Assembly (NCBI GenBank): GCA_022820365.1
Contig: JAJEFO010000113.1
Location: forward strand, 1 to 47,449
DNA from: Silicimonas sp.
Lineage (GTDB): Bacteria > Pseudomonadota > Alphaproteobacteria > Rhodobacterales > Rhodobacteraceae
Direction of reading: 5' to 3'
Length of the DNA: 47,449 bases
Positions 38,912 to 47,136 of the stretch are shown here, piece after piece (the first letter of the stretch is position 1; every line of letters begins with the position of its first letter). The position numbers and the translations under genes were made by a program. Below the pieces are notes generated by a model. That model worked only from the letters and a program-made list of their open reading frames with translations. It was not told the origin of the DNA and ran no database searches.

Positions 38912-40576
38912 ATGGGCAAGACCGGAAAGACCGCGCGCAACATACTCTTCATCATGCACGACCAGCTCCGGTTCGACTACCTGAGCTGTGCCGGGCACCC
39001 GCATTTGCATACGCCGAACTTTGATCGCGTCGCCTCGATGGGTGTGCGGTTCACTAACGCTTATGCCCAGTCTCCGGTCTGCGGCGCGTCTCGGATGAGC
39101 TTCTACACGGGCCGCTATGTCTCGTCTCATGGCGCGCAATGGAACGGGTTTCCGATCAGGGTAGGTGAACAGACCCTCGGCGATCACCTGCGACGCCTCG
39201 GCATGAGTTGCTGGTTGATCGGCAAGACGCACATGAAGGCGGATGCCGAGGGAATGGCTCGCCTCGGTATTGCGCCCGACAGCGTCATAGGCGCTCGGCA
39301 GGCCGAGTGCGGCTTTGATGCCTGGATCAGGGATGACGGGCTCTGGGGCGAAGGGCCGGACGGGCACTACGACGAAAGGCCCTCTCCCTACAACGAATAC
39401 CTCAGGTCGAAGGGCTACTCCGGCACGAATCCCTGGGCGGACTTTGCCAATGCCGGGACGGACGGTGACGAAATCGCCAGCGGATGGATGCTCGCCAATT
39501 CAGACAAGGCTGCCAACATCCGCGAGGAGGACAGCGAAACGCCCTGGCTCACCCGCGAGGCCATACGGTTCATCGACCAGGCGACCGATCCCTGGTGCAC
39601 GCATCTGAGCTACATCAAGCCGCATTGGCCATACATCGTGCCGGCCCCCTATCACGCCATGTACGGCCCGAACCATGTTCCGGCTCCGCGACGCCACGAC
39701 ATCGAGCGTGACGACCCCCACCCGGTGTACGGGGCCTACATGGAAAACCGCATCGCGGCCGCGTTCCAGAAGGGCGAGGCACGGCAAAAGGCGGTTCGCG
39801 CCTACATGGGCCTGATCAAGCAATGCGACGACCAGCTGGGCAAACTGCTGGATCACCTGGGAGCAACGGGTCGAATGGACAGCACGATGATCGTCCTGAC
39901 GTCGGACCACGGCGACTACCTTGGAGATCACTGGTTGGGCGAAAAGGATCTCTTCCATGAACCAAGCGTCAAGATTCCCCTTATCGTCTACGACCCGCGA
40001 CCCGACGCGGACGACACCCGCGGTCAGACCTGCGACGCACTTGTCGAGTCAATCGACGTCGCCGCCACGTTCGTGGAGTTTGCAGGCGGCAAGGTGCCCG
40101 GCCATGTCATCGAAGGCCGCTCGCTCATGCCGCTGATTCGCGGCGAGTCCCCCCCGTGGCGGGAATTCGTCATCAGCGAATACGACTATTCCGCAACGCC
40201 ACAATGCACAAAGCTCGGGCTTGAGCCACGCGACGCACGACTCTTCATGGTCTTCGATGGCCGGTTCAAGATGGTACATGCAGAGGGAGGCTTTCGACCA
40301 ATGCTCTTCGATCTGGAAGCCGATCCGGACGAGTTTCACGACCTCGCCAAGGGAGACACGCATCAAGGCGAGATCGAGCGTCTCTACGAGTGTCTTGCCA
40401 AGTGGGGCAGGCGGCCGGCGCAACGCGTGACCAAGTCCGAGGACGATATCAAGGCGATGCGCGGGCGATCACTGCGGAGGGGCATCCTGCCTTTCCTAGT
40501 GGATGGCTCCGAAATCGACGAAGAATTGACGGCACGGTATCGCGGTCGGGCACCGGCAAGGTCGGCGGAGGAATAG
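38912..40576 (+). CDS. Sulfatase / phosphonate monoester hydrolase-like enzyme
   Basis: Alkaline-phosphatase-superfamily hydrolase of sulfate, phosphate or phosphonate esters. From the ATG at 38912 it has 554 residues. An early metal Asp is in ILFIMHDQLR (Asp17). The nucleophile region is SPVCGASRMSFYTGRY, with Cys57 expected to become formylglycine, at the same position as in characterised phosphonate monoester hydrolases. Metal ligands follow in VLTSDHGDYLGDHW. Stretches such as KPHWPY and PAPYHAMYGPNHVPAPRRHDIE resemble phosphonate monoester hydrolases more than classical arylsulfatases. The motif is CxAxR rather than CxPxR. No signal peptide is visible, so it appears cytoplasmic. No maturase gene is in the window. 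Starts at 38825 and 38873 are possible. Confidence 0.85.
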   Translation: MGKTGKTARNILFIMHDQLRFDYLSCAGHPHLHTPNFDRVASMGVRFTNAYAQSPVCGASRMSFYTGRYVSSHGAQWNGFPIRVGEQTLGDHLRRLGMSCWLIGKTHMKADAEGMARLGIAPDSVIGARQAECGFDAWIRDDGLWGEGPDGHYDERPSPYNEYLRSKGYSGTNPWADFANAGTDGDEIASGWMLANSDKAANIREEDSETPWLTREAIRFIDQATDPWCTHLSYIKPHWPYIVPAPYHAMYGPNHVPAPRRHDIERDDPHPVYGAYMENRIAAAFQKGEARQKAVRAYMGLIKQCDDQLGKLLDHLGATGRMDSTMIVLTSDHGDYLGDHWLGEKDLFHEPSVKIPLIVYDPRPDADDTRGQTCDALVESIDVAATFVEFAGGKVPGHVIEGRSLMPLIRGESPPWREFVISEYDYSATPQCTKLGLEPRDARLFMVFDGRFKMVHAEGGFRPMLFDLEADPDEFHDLAKGDTHQGEIERLYECLAKWGRRPAQRVTKSEDDIKAMRGRSLRRGILPFLVDGSEIDEELTARYRGRAPARSAEE

Positions 40577-41078
40577 CCTGCAGGGGTCTTCACCACGGGC
40601 GTCGCGCCAGGGATGAGATCGGCAACCGAGAAGGAGAACACGGGGTGATCCCCTTCGAAATCGCCGAATCTCCTTCGGCAGGTGTCTGACATGGCGCGAC
40701 ATTGCGAGACCGAACTTGATCGACGCCGCCGACGTCAAGGCGCAACGGAGCCTTGGCCCGCGCATCACCCGTGCCGGAATTCCGCCCTTTCTGGCCGCGG
40801 GCAAGCCGTCTTGGCGATGAATGAGCCGACCCGTCCGACCGGGGCGCTGCTGCCGCAGGTCTCGAACGGTACCAGCGTCGCCAGCGCTGCACCACGCGGG
40901 CAGGCATCGACGCGACTACTTCGTCACGTTTCGCCACCGAGAGTCGAGAGTGGCCCGAAGCGAGAACCCCGGCAGGGCAGCGACACTTCGATGTCGCACT
41001 GCCAGGTCATGTCGCGACCGTGGGTACGCGACCGCCCCGCGGAAGGCAAAGGCATGGACAATCCGAGCGGAGCTTGGG
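40577..41078. other. Gene-free region between the sulfatase and aroB
   Basis: These 502 bases between convergent genes have open frames on both strands, but all give Arg/Ala/Pro-rich products without domains or ribosome-binding sites. Two short stems are present early: GGGG-TGAT-CCCC (40642-40653) and GCCGAA-TCTCC-TTCGGC (40663-40679). Neither is followed by a T-run. Confidence 0.45.
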
Positions 41079-42194
41079 CTACGACGAACCGAGCGCGTCC
41101 GAAAGGACAGATTCCAAGACGTCGATCGGGACGTCTTCGGCCACAAACGCAGCACCAATGCCGCGCGCAAGCACCATCCTGAGCTGGCCATCGACGACCT
41201 TCTTGTCCTGCCGCATGAGGCCGATCAACGTGCCGGCATCCGGAAGGTCGCCAGGAATGTCGGCAAGATCGAACTTCATTCCCATGGATTCCAGATGCGC
41301 ACGCACGCGAACCGGCGCCTCTTGGGAACAGAGGCCCATGCGCGCGGACATCTCGAATGCCAGGACACACCCAAGCGCCACGCCCTCGCCGTGCAGGAGG
41401 CGGTCTCCGTAATCCGTGGCCGCTTCGAGCGCATGACAGAACGTGTGCCCAAGATTGAGCATTGCCCGGTCCCCTTCCTCGGTCTCGTCACGTGCAACGA
41501 TTTCGGCCTTCATTTCCACCGCACGGCGCACGGCTTGAGTCCTGAGACCCAGATCACCGTCAACCAGTGACCGGCCGTTCCCTTCCAGCCATTCGAAGAA
41601 GGCGGCGTCTCCAAGAAGGCCGTACTTGACCACCTCCCCGTAGCCGGCCAGGAATTCGCGGCGTGGCAGCGTTTCGAGGACGCCCGTGTCTGCAAGGACC
41701 AAAGACGGCTGGTGGAACGAGCCAACCTGATTTTTGCCATGCGGCGAGTTGATCCCCGTCTTGCCGCCGACGGAACTGTCCACCTGCGCCAGAAGCGTCG
41801 TCGGCACCTGCACAAATCTGATCCCGCGCCGCAAAATAGCCGCGGCAAATCCTCCCAGATCGCCGATGACTCCGCCGCCGAGCGCGATCATCACGTCACG
41901 GCGTTCGATCCGTTCCTCCAGCATCCACTCGACGGATCGTTCCAGCATGTCCCAGCTCTTCGTTGCCTCGCCGACAGGCAACGCGAGAGTCACGTTGGCG
42001 ATTCCTTCTGCCGCAAGCGCCGCCTGGAGTGCTTCGAGGTGCATTTCCGCCACGGTCTCGTCCGTCAGCACGGCCACGCGAGGACGCGCCAGAAACGGCC
42101 GGATCTCGGCACCTGCGCGCCCAATCAGGCCGTCACCTACGCGGACGTCATAGCTCCTGTCACCAAGCGCGACTCGAACGACTTCGTCTCTCAT
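41079..42194 (-). CDS. aroB: 3-dehydroquinate synthase
   Basis: Second step of the shikimate pathway: DAHP to 3-dehydroquinate, NAD- and metal-dependent. The protein has 371 residues from the ATG at 42194, which shares one base with the aroK stop (TGATG) and has GGCGGA six bases upstream; an ATG at 42200 is in frame. Family motifs are present: IALGGGVIGDLGGFAAAILRRG, VPTTLLAQVDSSVGGKTGIN and LNLGHTFCHALEAATDYGDRLLHGEGVALG, containing the metal ligands. It is translationally coupled to aroK. Confidence 0.96.
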   Translation of the reverse strand: MRDEVVRVALGDRSYDVRVGDGLIGRAGAEIRPFLARPRVAVLTDETVAEMHLEALQAALAAEGIANVTLALPVGEATKSWDMLERSVEWMLEERIERRDVMIALGGGVIGDLGGFAAAILRRGIRFVQVPTTLLAQVDSSVGGKTGINSPHGKNQVGSFHQPSLVLADTGVLETLPRREFLAGYGEVVKYGLLGDAAFFEWLEGNGRSLVDGDLGLRTQAVRRAVEMKAEIVARDETEEGDRAMLNLGHTFCHALEAATDYGDRLLHGEGVALGCVLAFEMSARMGLCSQEAPVRVRAHLESMGMKFDLADIPGDLPDAGTLIGLMRQDKKVVDGQLRMVLARGIGAAFVAEDVPIDVLESVLSDALGSS

Positions 42195-42769
42195 CAGCAT
42201 TCCGCCAGCACGCCGCTACGGACGCGCAGCGCCTTCAGTACACGATCCGTCATTTCGTCAATTGAACGGGATGGAGCCGCGTCGACCGTCACGTCTGCAA
42301 GCGCATAGATCGGGGTGCGCGCCTCGTACAGTGATGCAAGCGTTTGCTTCGGACGCGTCGTATGCAGCAATGGGCGCGTCGTCTTGTGCCGCACCCGCTG
42401 CCAAAGGAGGTCAAGATCTGCGCGCAACCAGACCGAGAGACCCCTCTCGCCAATCAACCGGCGGTTGCCTTCGCAGAGAAATGCCCCGCCACCGGTCGCC
42501 AGAATCACAGGGTCACCGTTCAGGAGCCGGGCAATCACCTGCGTCTCCCTGTCGCGAAAGAACTCCTCGCCGTCGCGCTCGAAGATCTCGGCGATGGTCC
42601 GGCTCGCGGCCCGTTCTATCTCCGCATCGCTGTCGAGGAAGGCGACGTCCAGGCGCTTTGCCAATGCGGTTCCAATGGCGCTCTTGCCGGCTCCCATCAT
42701 CCCCACCATCACGACGGTCTTCCTTAGCTTGAATGGCAAAACAGACGCTTCCCGCATCACTTTTATCAT
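42194..42769 (-). CDS. aroK: Shikimate kinase
   Basis: Fifth step of the shikimate pathway: ATP-dependent 3-phosphorylation of shikimate. The protein has 191 residues from the ATG at 42769, preceded by AGGA six bases upstream. The P-loop is MVGMMGAGKSAIG (21-33). Shikimate-binding residues lie in FLDSDAEIE and in FFRDRETQV, and the Walker B-like segment is ATGGGAFL. A longer frame upstream to 42970 overlaps the divergent small gene and is not used. It is the first gene of aroK-aroB and about 105 bases from the divergent membrane peptide gene. Confidence 0.95.
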   Translation of the reverse strand: MIKVMREASVLPFKLRKTVVMVGMMGAGKSAIGTALAKRLDVAFLDSDAEIERAASRTIAEIFERDGEEFFRDRETQVIARLLNGDPVILATGGGAFLCEGNRRLIGERGLSVWLRADLDLLWQRVRHKTTRPLLHTTRPKQTLASLYEARTPIYALADVTVDAAPSRSIDEMTDRVLKALRVRSGVLAEC

Positions 42770-42874
42770 CGCTGTCCTGAATGGCGTGATCTTCTCGCAA
42801 ATGCCAGATATAATCCAAAGGACGCGGCCAAATTTGGCGTGATCCTGAAAAACAGGTACAGGAGGCTCATCAAG

Positions 42875-43009
42875 GTGTTTCGTCTTCTGAAGCTCGTGTT
42901 CATTGTGCTCATCCTTCTCGGCGGCGCAGTGATCGTCTACGCGTATGTGGGCGACCTCAGCCCGACGCAAATCAATGTCAGCGCCCCGGTGGAACTGGAT
43001 GGCAGCTAG
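42875..43009 (+). CDS. Conserved small single-pass membrane protein, function unknown
   Basis: A 44-residue protein. GGAGG (42861-42865) lies nine bases before the GTG start. The product has a short basic N-terminus (FRLLK), a single hydrophobic helix (about residues 7-25), and a polar tail with PTQINVSAPVELDGS outside or inside the membrane. I recall similar short proteins at this site beside aroK in Rhodobacterales. Its last codons overlap the start of the next gene by 11 bases, so the two are likely coupled. No function is known to me. Confidence 0.7.
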   Translation: MFRLLKLVFIVLILLGGAVIVYAYVGDLSPTQINVSAPVELDGS

Positions 43010-44546
43010 TTCAACTCTCAGGCGTCTGGCATGCGGCCTTGCCGTCCTGCAATTCCTGCTGCCTGCCGCATGGGCAAGCGACCAGCCGCTCTCGGCAATT
43101 GACTGGCTTTCGGATTCCGTAGCTCAGCCGCAGGCCGAACCTGCTCCGAAAGACGTGACTCCGCTGGCCGCGTTGCCTTCGGAAATCGCGGTACTGCCTC
43201 TCGACGGAAACACTCCAGACAGCGCGGGCCTGCTGCCTGCAGAGCAGCTCGGACTGGATCCGGGCCTGTGGGGTCGAAGCTCAGCCGCCGATCTTGCGCG
43301 CGCACTCTCAACCCTTCCCGACGGCACCAATGCGCCGCCTGTGCTCAATCGCTTTCTGCGTGACTTGCTGACCGCCAAATTTGACCCCCCGATCGACGCG
43401 GCCATCGACGACAGGTTCTTTCTTGCGCGGATCGACCGACTCCTTTCCATGGGCCACTTGCGGGAGGCGGACGAACTCATTCGTCGGGTCGGCCCGGAAG
43501 AGTCACGTCGGTTTCGCCGCGCCTTTGACATCGCCCTGCTGATGGGCACCGAAACCGAGGCCTGCCGCATCATCGAGAGTTCGCCTGGCATATCGCCGAC
43601 CTATCCCGCGCGAATCTTTTGCCTCGCCCGGCTCGGAAACTGGCAAGTTGCAGCACTCACGCTTGGAAATGCAGAAGCGCTTGGAATCCTGACGCCCGAA
43701 GAGGAAGGGCTGCTTCTGCACTTTCTTGATCCCGATCTCTTCGAAGACGACTCGCTTCCCGTGCCGCCACGGCTCCCGTCGCCCTTGCAATTTCGGCTCT
43801 TTGAAGCCGTCGGCAATCGCATTCCAACAGAGCAATTGCCGGTCGCCTTTGCCGTGGCAGATCTCTCCAGCACAACCGGATGGAAGGCTCGACTCCGCGC
43901 CTCCGAGCGTCTGGCGGCGGCTGACGCATTGCCAATCGGGCGATTGCTCGACGTCTATGCGGAAGGGAAGCCGGCTGCGTCCGGCGACATTTGGGAGCGC
44001 GTCGGCGCGATCGGGTCCCTTGTGGCCGCCTTGGAGACGAAAGACGTCGATCTCGTGAACTTTACCCTCGCTCCGGCATGGCAAGCGGCAAAGGTCGGGG
44101 GCTACGAAAAGGCTTTTGCAAAATGGGTGGCAGCACACCTTGACGGACTGGTTCTCTCGGAATCGACCAAGCGCATTGCCTTTGAGATCGCGCTGCTGGC
44201 GGAAGACACAAGGCTCGCGGAACACTTCGTCGGCGACAGCAGCGAAAGCCGGTTTCTCCTGGCCATTGCAAAGGGGTTTCGCGGCGCATTGCCCGGTCCG
44301 AACATGCTTGCCCAAGCCGTCGTCCGCGGTCTCGCGGCACATGGTCCGAGCCCCGCCTACCGCGTGTTGATCGAAGGCGATCGCGGAGGAGAAGCCCTGT
44401 TTCGCGCACTTTTGCATCTCATGGACGGGGCGGCAGGCAACCCGCATGCCACTCAACAGTCCCTCATGCTGTTGCGATCTCTAGGGCTGGAACCCTTGGC
44501 CCGACAGGTGGCAGTTGAACTGGTGCTGGAACACGGCAAGGCATGA
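42999..44546 (+). CDS. Exported helical protein of unknown function
   Basis: A 515-residue protein from the ATG at 42999, which lies within the end of the small membrane protein gene. It opens with a good signal peptide (basic TLRRL, then a hydrophobic stretch, ending AAWA at about residue 26), so it is periplasmic or surface exposed. The mature part is rich in Ala, Leu and Glu and appears to be built of paired helices, with segments such as MGHLREADELIRRVGPEESR that resemble TPR-like solenoid repeats. I recognise no catalytic motif. Its stop overlaps the xerD start (ATGA), so it is co-translated with a chromosome dimer recombinase. It appears conserved in Rhodobacterales, from memory only. 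Confidence 0.8.
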   Translation: MAASSTLRRLACGLAVLQFLLPAAWASDQPLSAIDWLSDSVAQPQAEPAPKDVTPLAALPSEIAVLPLDGNTPDSAGLLPAEQLGLDPGLWGRSSAADLARALSTLPDGTNAPPVLNRFLRDLLTAKFDPPIDAAIDDRFFLARIDRLLSMGHLREADELIRRVGPEESRRFRRAFDIALLMGTETEACRIIESSPGISPTYPARIFCLARLGNWQVAALTLGNAEALGILTPEEEGLLLHFLDPDLFEDDSLPVPPRLPSPLQFRLFEAVGNRIPTEQLPVAFAVADLSSTTGWKARLRASERLAAADALPIGRLLDVYAEGKPAASGDIWERVGAIGSLVAALETKDVDLVNFTLAPAWQAAKVGGYEKAFAKWVAAHLDGLVLSESTKRIAFEIALLAEDTRLAEHFVGDSSESRFLLAIAKGFRGALPGPNMLAQAVVRGLAAHGPSPAYRVLIEGDRGGEALFRALLHLMDGAAGNPHATQQSLMLLRSLGLEPLARQVAVELVLEHGKA

Positions 44547-45469
44547 ACGAGGCGGAGCGCATCACGACCTTCCTCGACGCCCACGTCGCCGAACTCAATG
44601 CATCCCGCAACACCCAATTGGCCTATGCTCGGGACCTGAATGACTTTCTGGCGTGGCTGCTGACACAAAGATCCGGGCTCTTGACCGCAACTCAAGCGGA
44701 GATCGACGAGTACCTGATTCACCTTGATGCAACCGGGTTGGCGCGTTCGACCCGTGCTCGGCGCCTCGCCGCCATCCGGCAATTCTACCGATTTGCCTTC
44801 GAATCGGAATGGCGACGCGACAACCCTGCGATCCGGGTAAAGGGACCTGCCCCAGAACGGCACTTGCCGGGAACGTTGTCCGAAGACGAAGTTGAACGCC
44901 TCCTGGATGCTGCACGCGAGACAGGCCGCCACAATGACCGGCTTCGCAACGCCTGCCTGATGGAGGTTCTCTATGCAACGGGGTCAAGAGTCAGCGAACT
45001 GGTGTCGCTGCCCGTCGCGGCCGCGCGAGGGGATCCGAGGATGCTTCTCATGCGTGGCAAGGGCGGCAAGGAGCGGGTCTTGCCGCTCTCCGAACCCGCC
45101 CGTCTTGCACTGTCTGCGTGGCTGGAGAAACGGGACGAACTGGATGAGGTTGCCCGCAAGGAAAAAGGCACTCCGCCTTCGAGATATCTATTTCCGTCAC
45201 GCGGCAAGTCCGGACACCTTACACGGCACCGGTTCCATCAATTGATCAAGGATCTTGCCGTTGCGGCTGGAATCTCACCAAGCAAGGTCACTCCGCACAC
45301 CCTGCGACACGCCTTCGCCACGCACCTGCTTGCCAGGGGCGCCGATCTTCGCGCGATCCAGACTCTCTTGGGCCATTCGAATATCGCCACCACCGAGATA
45401 TACACGCACGTTCTTGAAGACCGCCTCAAGGATCTCGTCCTGGAACATCATCCTCTTGCGAAAGAGTGA
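44543..45469 (+). CDS. xerD: Site-specific tyrosine recombinase XerD
   Basis: Recombinase that resolves chromosome dimers at dif with XerC. The 308-residue protein has an N-terminal SAM-like core-binding domain (about 5-90) and a catalytic domain with all residues in place: Arg149 (TGSRVSEL), Lys173 (RGKGGKE), His252 and Arg255 (HTLRHAFATHLL), His278 (LGHSN) and the nucleophile Tyr287 (IYTHV). The length and the LLGHSNIATTEIYTHV ending are those of XerD/XerC rather than phage integrases. No attachment site or phage gene is nearby. XerC is the alternative assignment. Confidence 0.9.
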   Translation: MNEAERITTFLDAHVAELNASRNTQLAYARDLNDFLAWLLTQRSGLLTATQAEIDEYLIHLDATGLARSTRARRLAAIRQFYRFAFESEWRRDNPAIRVKGPAPERHLPGTLSEDEVERLLDAARETGRHNDRLRNACLMEVLYATGSRVSELVSLPVAAARGDPRMLLMRGKGGKERVLPLSEPARLALSAWLEKRDELDEVARKEKGTPPSRYLFPSRGKSGHLTRHRFHQLIKDLAVAAGISPSKVTPHTLRHAFATHLLARGADLRAIQTLLGHSNIATTEIYTHVLEDRLKDLVLEHHPLAKE

Positions 45470-45656
45470 CGCCGCCCGAAGTGCCCCAGTCGGCGCGCAG
45501 CCGGATTTCGCGATGGAGCGCGATTGTGCGGTCCACGCAGTACGGGCCATCCCAGGGCGACGCGCGGTTACACCATCGGAGAGATCCGGCCTCATCCTGC
45601 ACATCTCTTGCTTGAATGACCGCTGCCGGCACTTCATATAGCGAGAAAGGACCTGA

Positions 45657-46976
45657 TTGACGAAGAGGATGGACAGCGCCCTTTCACTGATCGACACCGG
45701 TTTCTGGGTGACGTGCGGCGCAATCCTGCTGCTTCTGATCTTGTCTGCCTTCTTTTCCGGCAGCGAAACCGCGTTGACCGCCGCCTCGCGCGGCAAGCTC
45801 AAGGCGCGCGCCGAAAAGGGCGAACGTGGCGCCGCGCGCGCGCTCGAAGTGACTGAGGACAGCGAGCGCCTGATCGGATCTGTCCTTCTCGGCAACAACC
45901 TCGTCAATATCCTGGCCACTTCCCTCGCAACGGCCATGTTCACGCGTGCCTTCGGAGAAAGCGGGGTCGCCCTGGCCACGCTGCTCATGACGCTCCTCGT
46001 GCTGATTTTCGCCGAAGTTCTGCCGAAGACCTATGCAATCTCCAACGCCGAGCCAGCCGCCAGCCGGGTCGCCCGACCCATCGGATGGATCGTCCTTGTC
46101 CTGAACCCCGTCGTGAATGCCGTGCGCGCCATCGTGCGCGGCGTGCTGTTCATTTTCGGTGTCCGGATTGACCCGGACAGCCGCATCCTCTCGGTGCACG
46201 AGGAAATCGCGGGTGCCCTTCGACTCGGCCACTCGGCAGGCGTGCTCGAAAAGGAACACCGCGACAGGATGCTCGCCGCGCTTGATCTCGGTGACCGAAC
46301 GGTCGAGGAAATCATGCTCCACCGCAGCCAGATCGAGATGATCGATGCCGACCTTCCGCCGCAGCAGATTATCGATCTGTGCCTGAATTCGGCACATACG
46401 CGTCTGCCGATCTTCCGCGGAGAGCAGGAAAACATCATCGGGGTCCTGCACGCGAAGGAATTGCTTCGCGCGATACACCCGCGCCTTTCAGATCCCGAGA
46501 CGAGTGCCGATCCGTTCGAGGGTTTCGACCCGATGGACGTGGCGATGAAGCCTTACTTCGTTCCGGAAACCACGACACTCGACGACCAGATGCGTCAGTT
46601 CCTGCACCGGTCCACACATTTTGCCCTGGTCGTTGACGAGTATGGCGCTCTGGAGGGCCTTATCACGCTTGAGGACATCCTCGAGGAGATCGTTGGCGAA
46701 ATCACCGATGAACTAGACCCTGACGAGGTTCATCCGCTCCAGCGGACCGAAGGCGGAGACTGCGTGATCGACGGAGCCATGACGATCCGGGATCTCAACC
46801 GTGCGACGGACTGGTCGCTGCCTGACGATGAAGCCGTGACGGTCGCGGGCCTCGTGATCCACGAAGCCCAGACAATTCCCACGGTCGGCCAGGTCTTTTC
46901 CTTCCATGGTTTCCGATTCGAGATCCTGGAACGCCACAACAACCGGATCACGCGTCTCAAGATCGGGGCGCTCTGA
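45657..46976 (+). CDS. CNNM/CorC-type (HlyC/CorC) membrane protein with CBS domains
   Basis: Predicted Mg2+/Co2+ efflux-related transporter of the UPF0053 family. The 439-residue protein has an N-terminal DUF21 membrane domain (about 10-150: LSAFFSGSETALTAASRGKL, then further helices including LVLIFAEVLPKTYAI). Two CBS domains follow (about 200-335, including RLPIFRGEQENIIGVLHAKELL and FALVVDEYGALEGLITLEDILEEIVGEI), then a C-terminal CorC/HlyC domain. The start is a TTG at 45657 with AAAGG upstream; an ATG at 45669 is possible. It is separate from xerD by 187 bases. Ion specificity is inferred. Confidence 0.88.
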   Translation: MTKRMDSALSLIDTGFWVTCGAILLLLILSAFFSGSETALTAASRGKLKARAEKGERGAARALEVTEDSERLIGSVLLGNNLVNILATSLATAMFTRAFGESGVALATLLMTLLVLIFAEVLPKTYAISNAEPAASRVARPIGWIVLVLNPVVNAVRAIVRGVLFIFGVRIDPDSRILSVHEEIAGALRLGHSAGVLEKEHRDRMLAALDLGDRTVEEIMLHRSQIEMIDADLPPQQIIDLCLNSAHTRLPIFRGEQENIIGVLHAKELLRAIHPRLSDPETSADPFEGFDPMDVAMKPYFVPETTTLDDQMRQFLHRSTHFALVVDEYGALEGLITLEDILEEIVGEITDELDPDEVHPLQRTEGGDCVIDGAMTIRDLNRATDWSLPDDEAVTVAGLVIHEAQTIPTVGQVFSFHGFRFEILERHNNRITRLKIGAL

Positions 46977-47020
46977 AGTCATACTGCCACACGATCGAGC
47001 AACCAACGCAACATTCAGGC

Positions 47021-47049
47021 TTGAACAATCCGGGAACATCGCGTAGGCT
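47021..47049 (+). promoter_or_regulatory. Candidate promoter for the right-edge gene
   Basis: TTGAAC (47021-47026) and TAGGCT (47044-47049) are exactly 17 bases apart, about 85 bases before the ATG at 47137. Confidence 0.4.
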
Positions 47050-47136
47050 CCGTTACGTGGATGGCAGCGATGCGTCTGTCGGGACGCGTGAAGGCCACGA
47101 CGCAATCCATGCCGCACCGGATGCAAGGAGGACGCC

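Noticed and set aside
44543-45469. Possibility that the tyrosine recombinase marks an integrated mobile element
   Set aside because: It has XerD length and motifs, sits in an operon with resident genes, and no phage, conjugation or attachment-site features are nearby.
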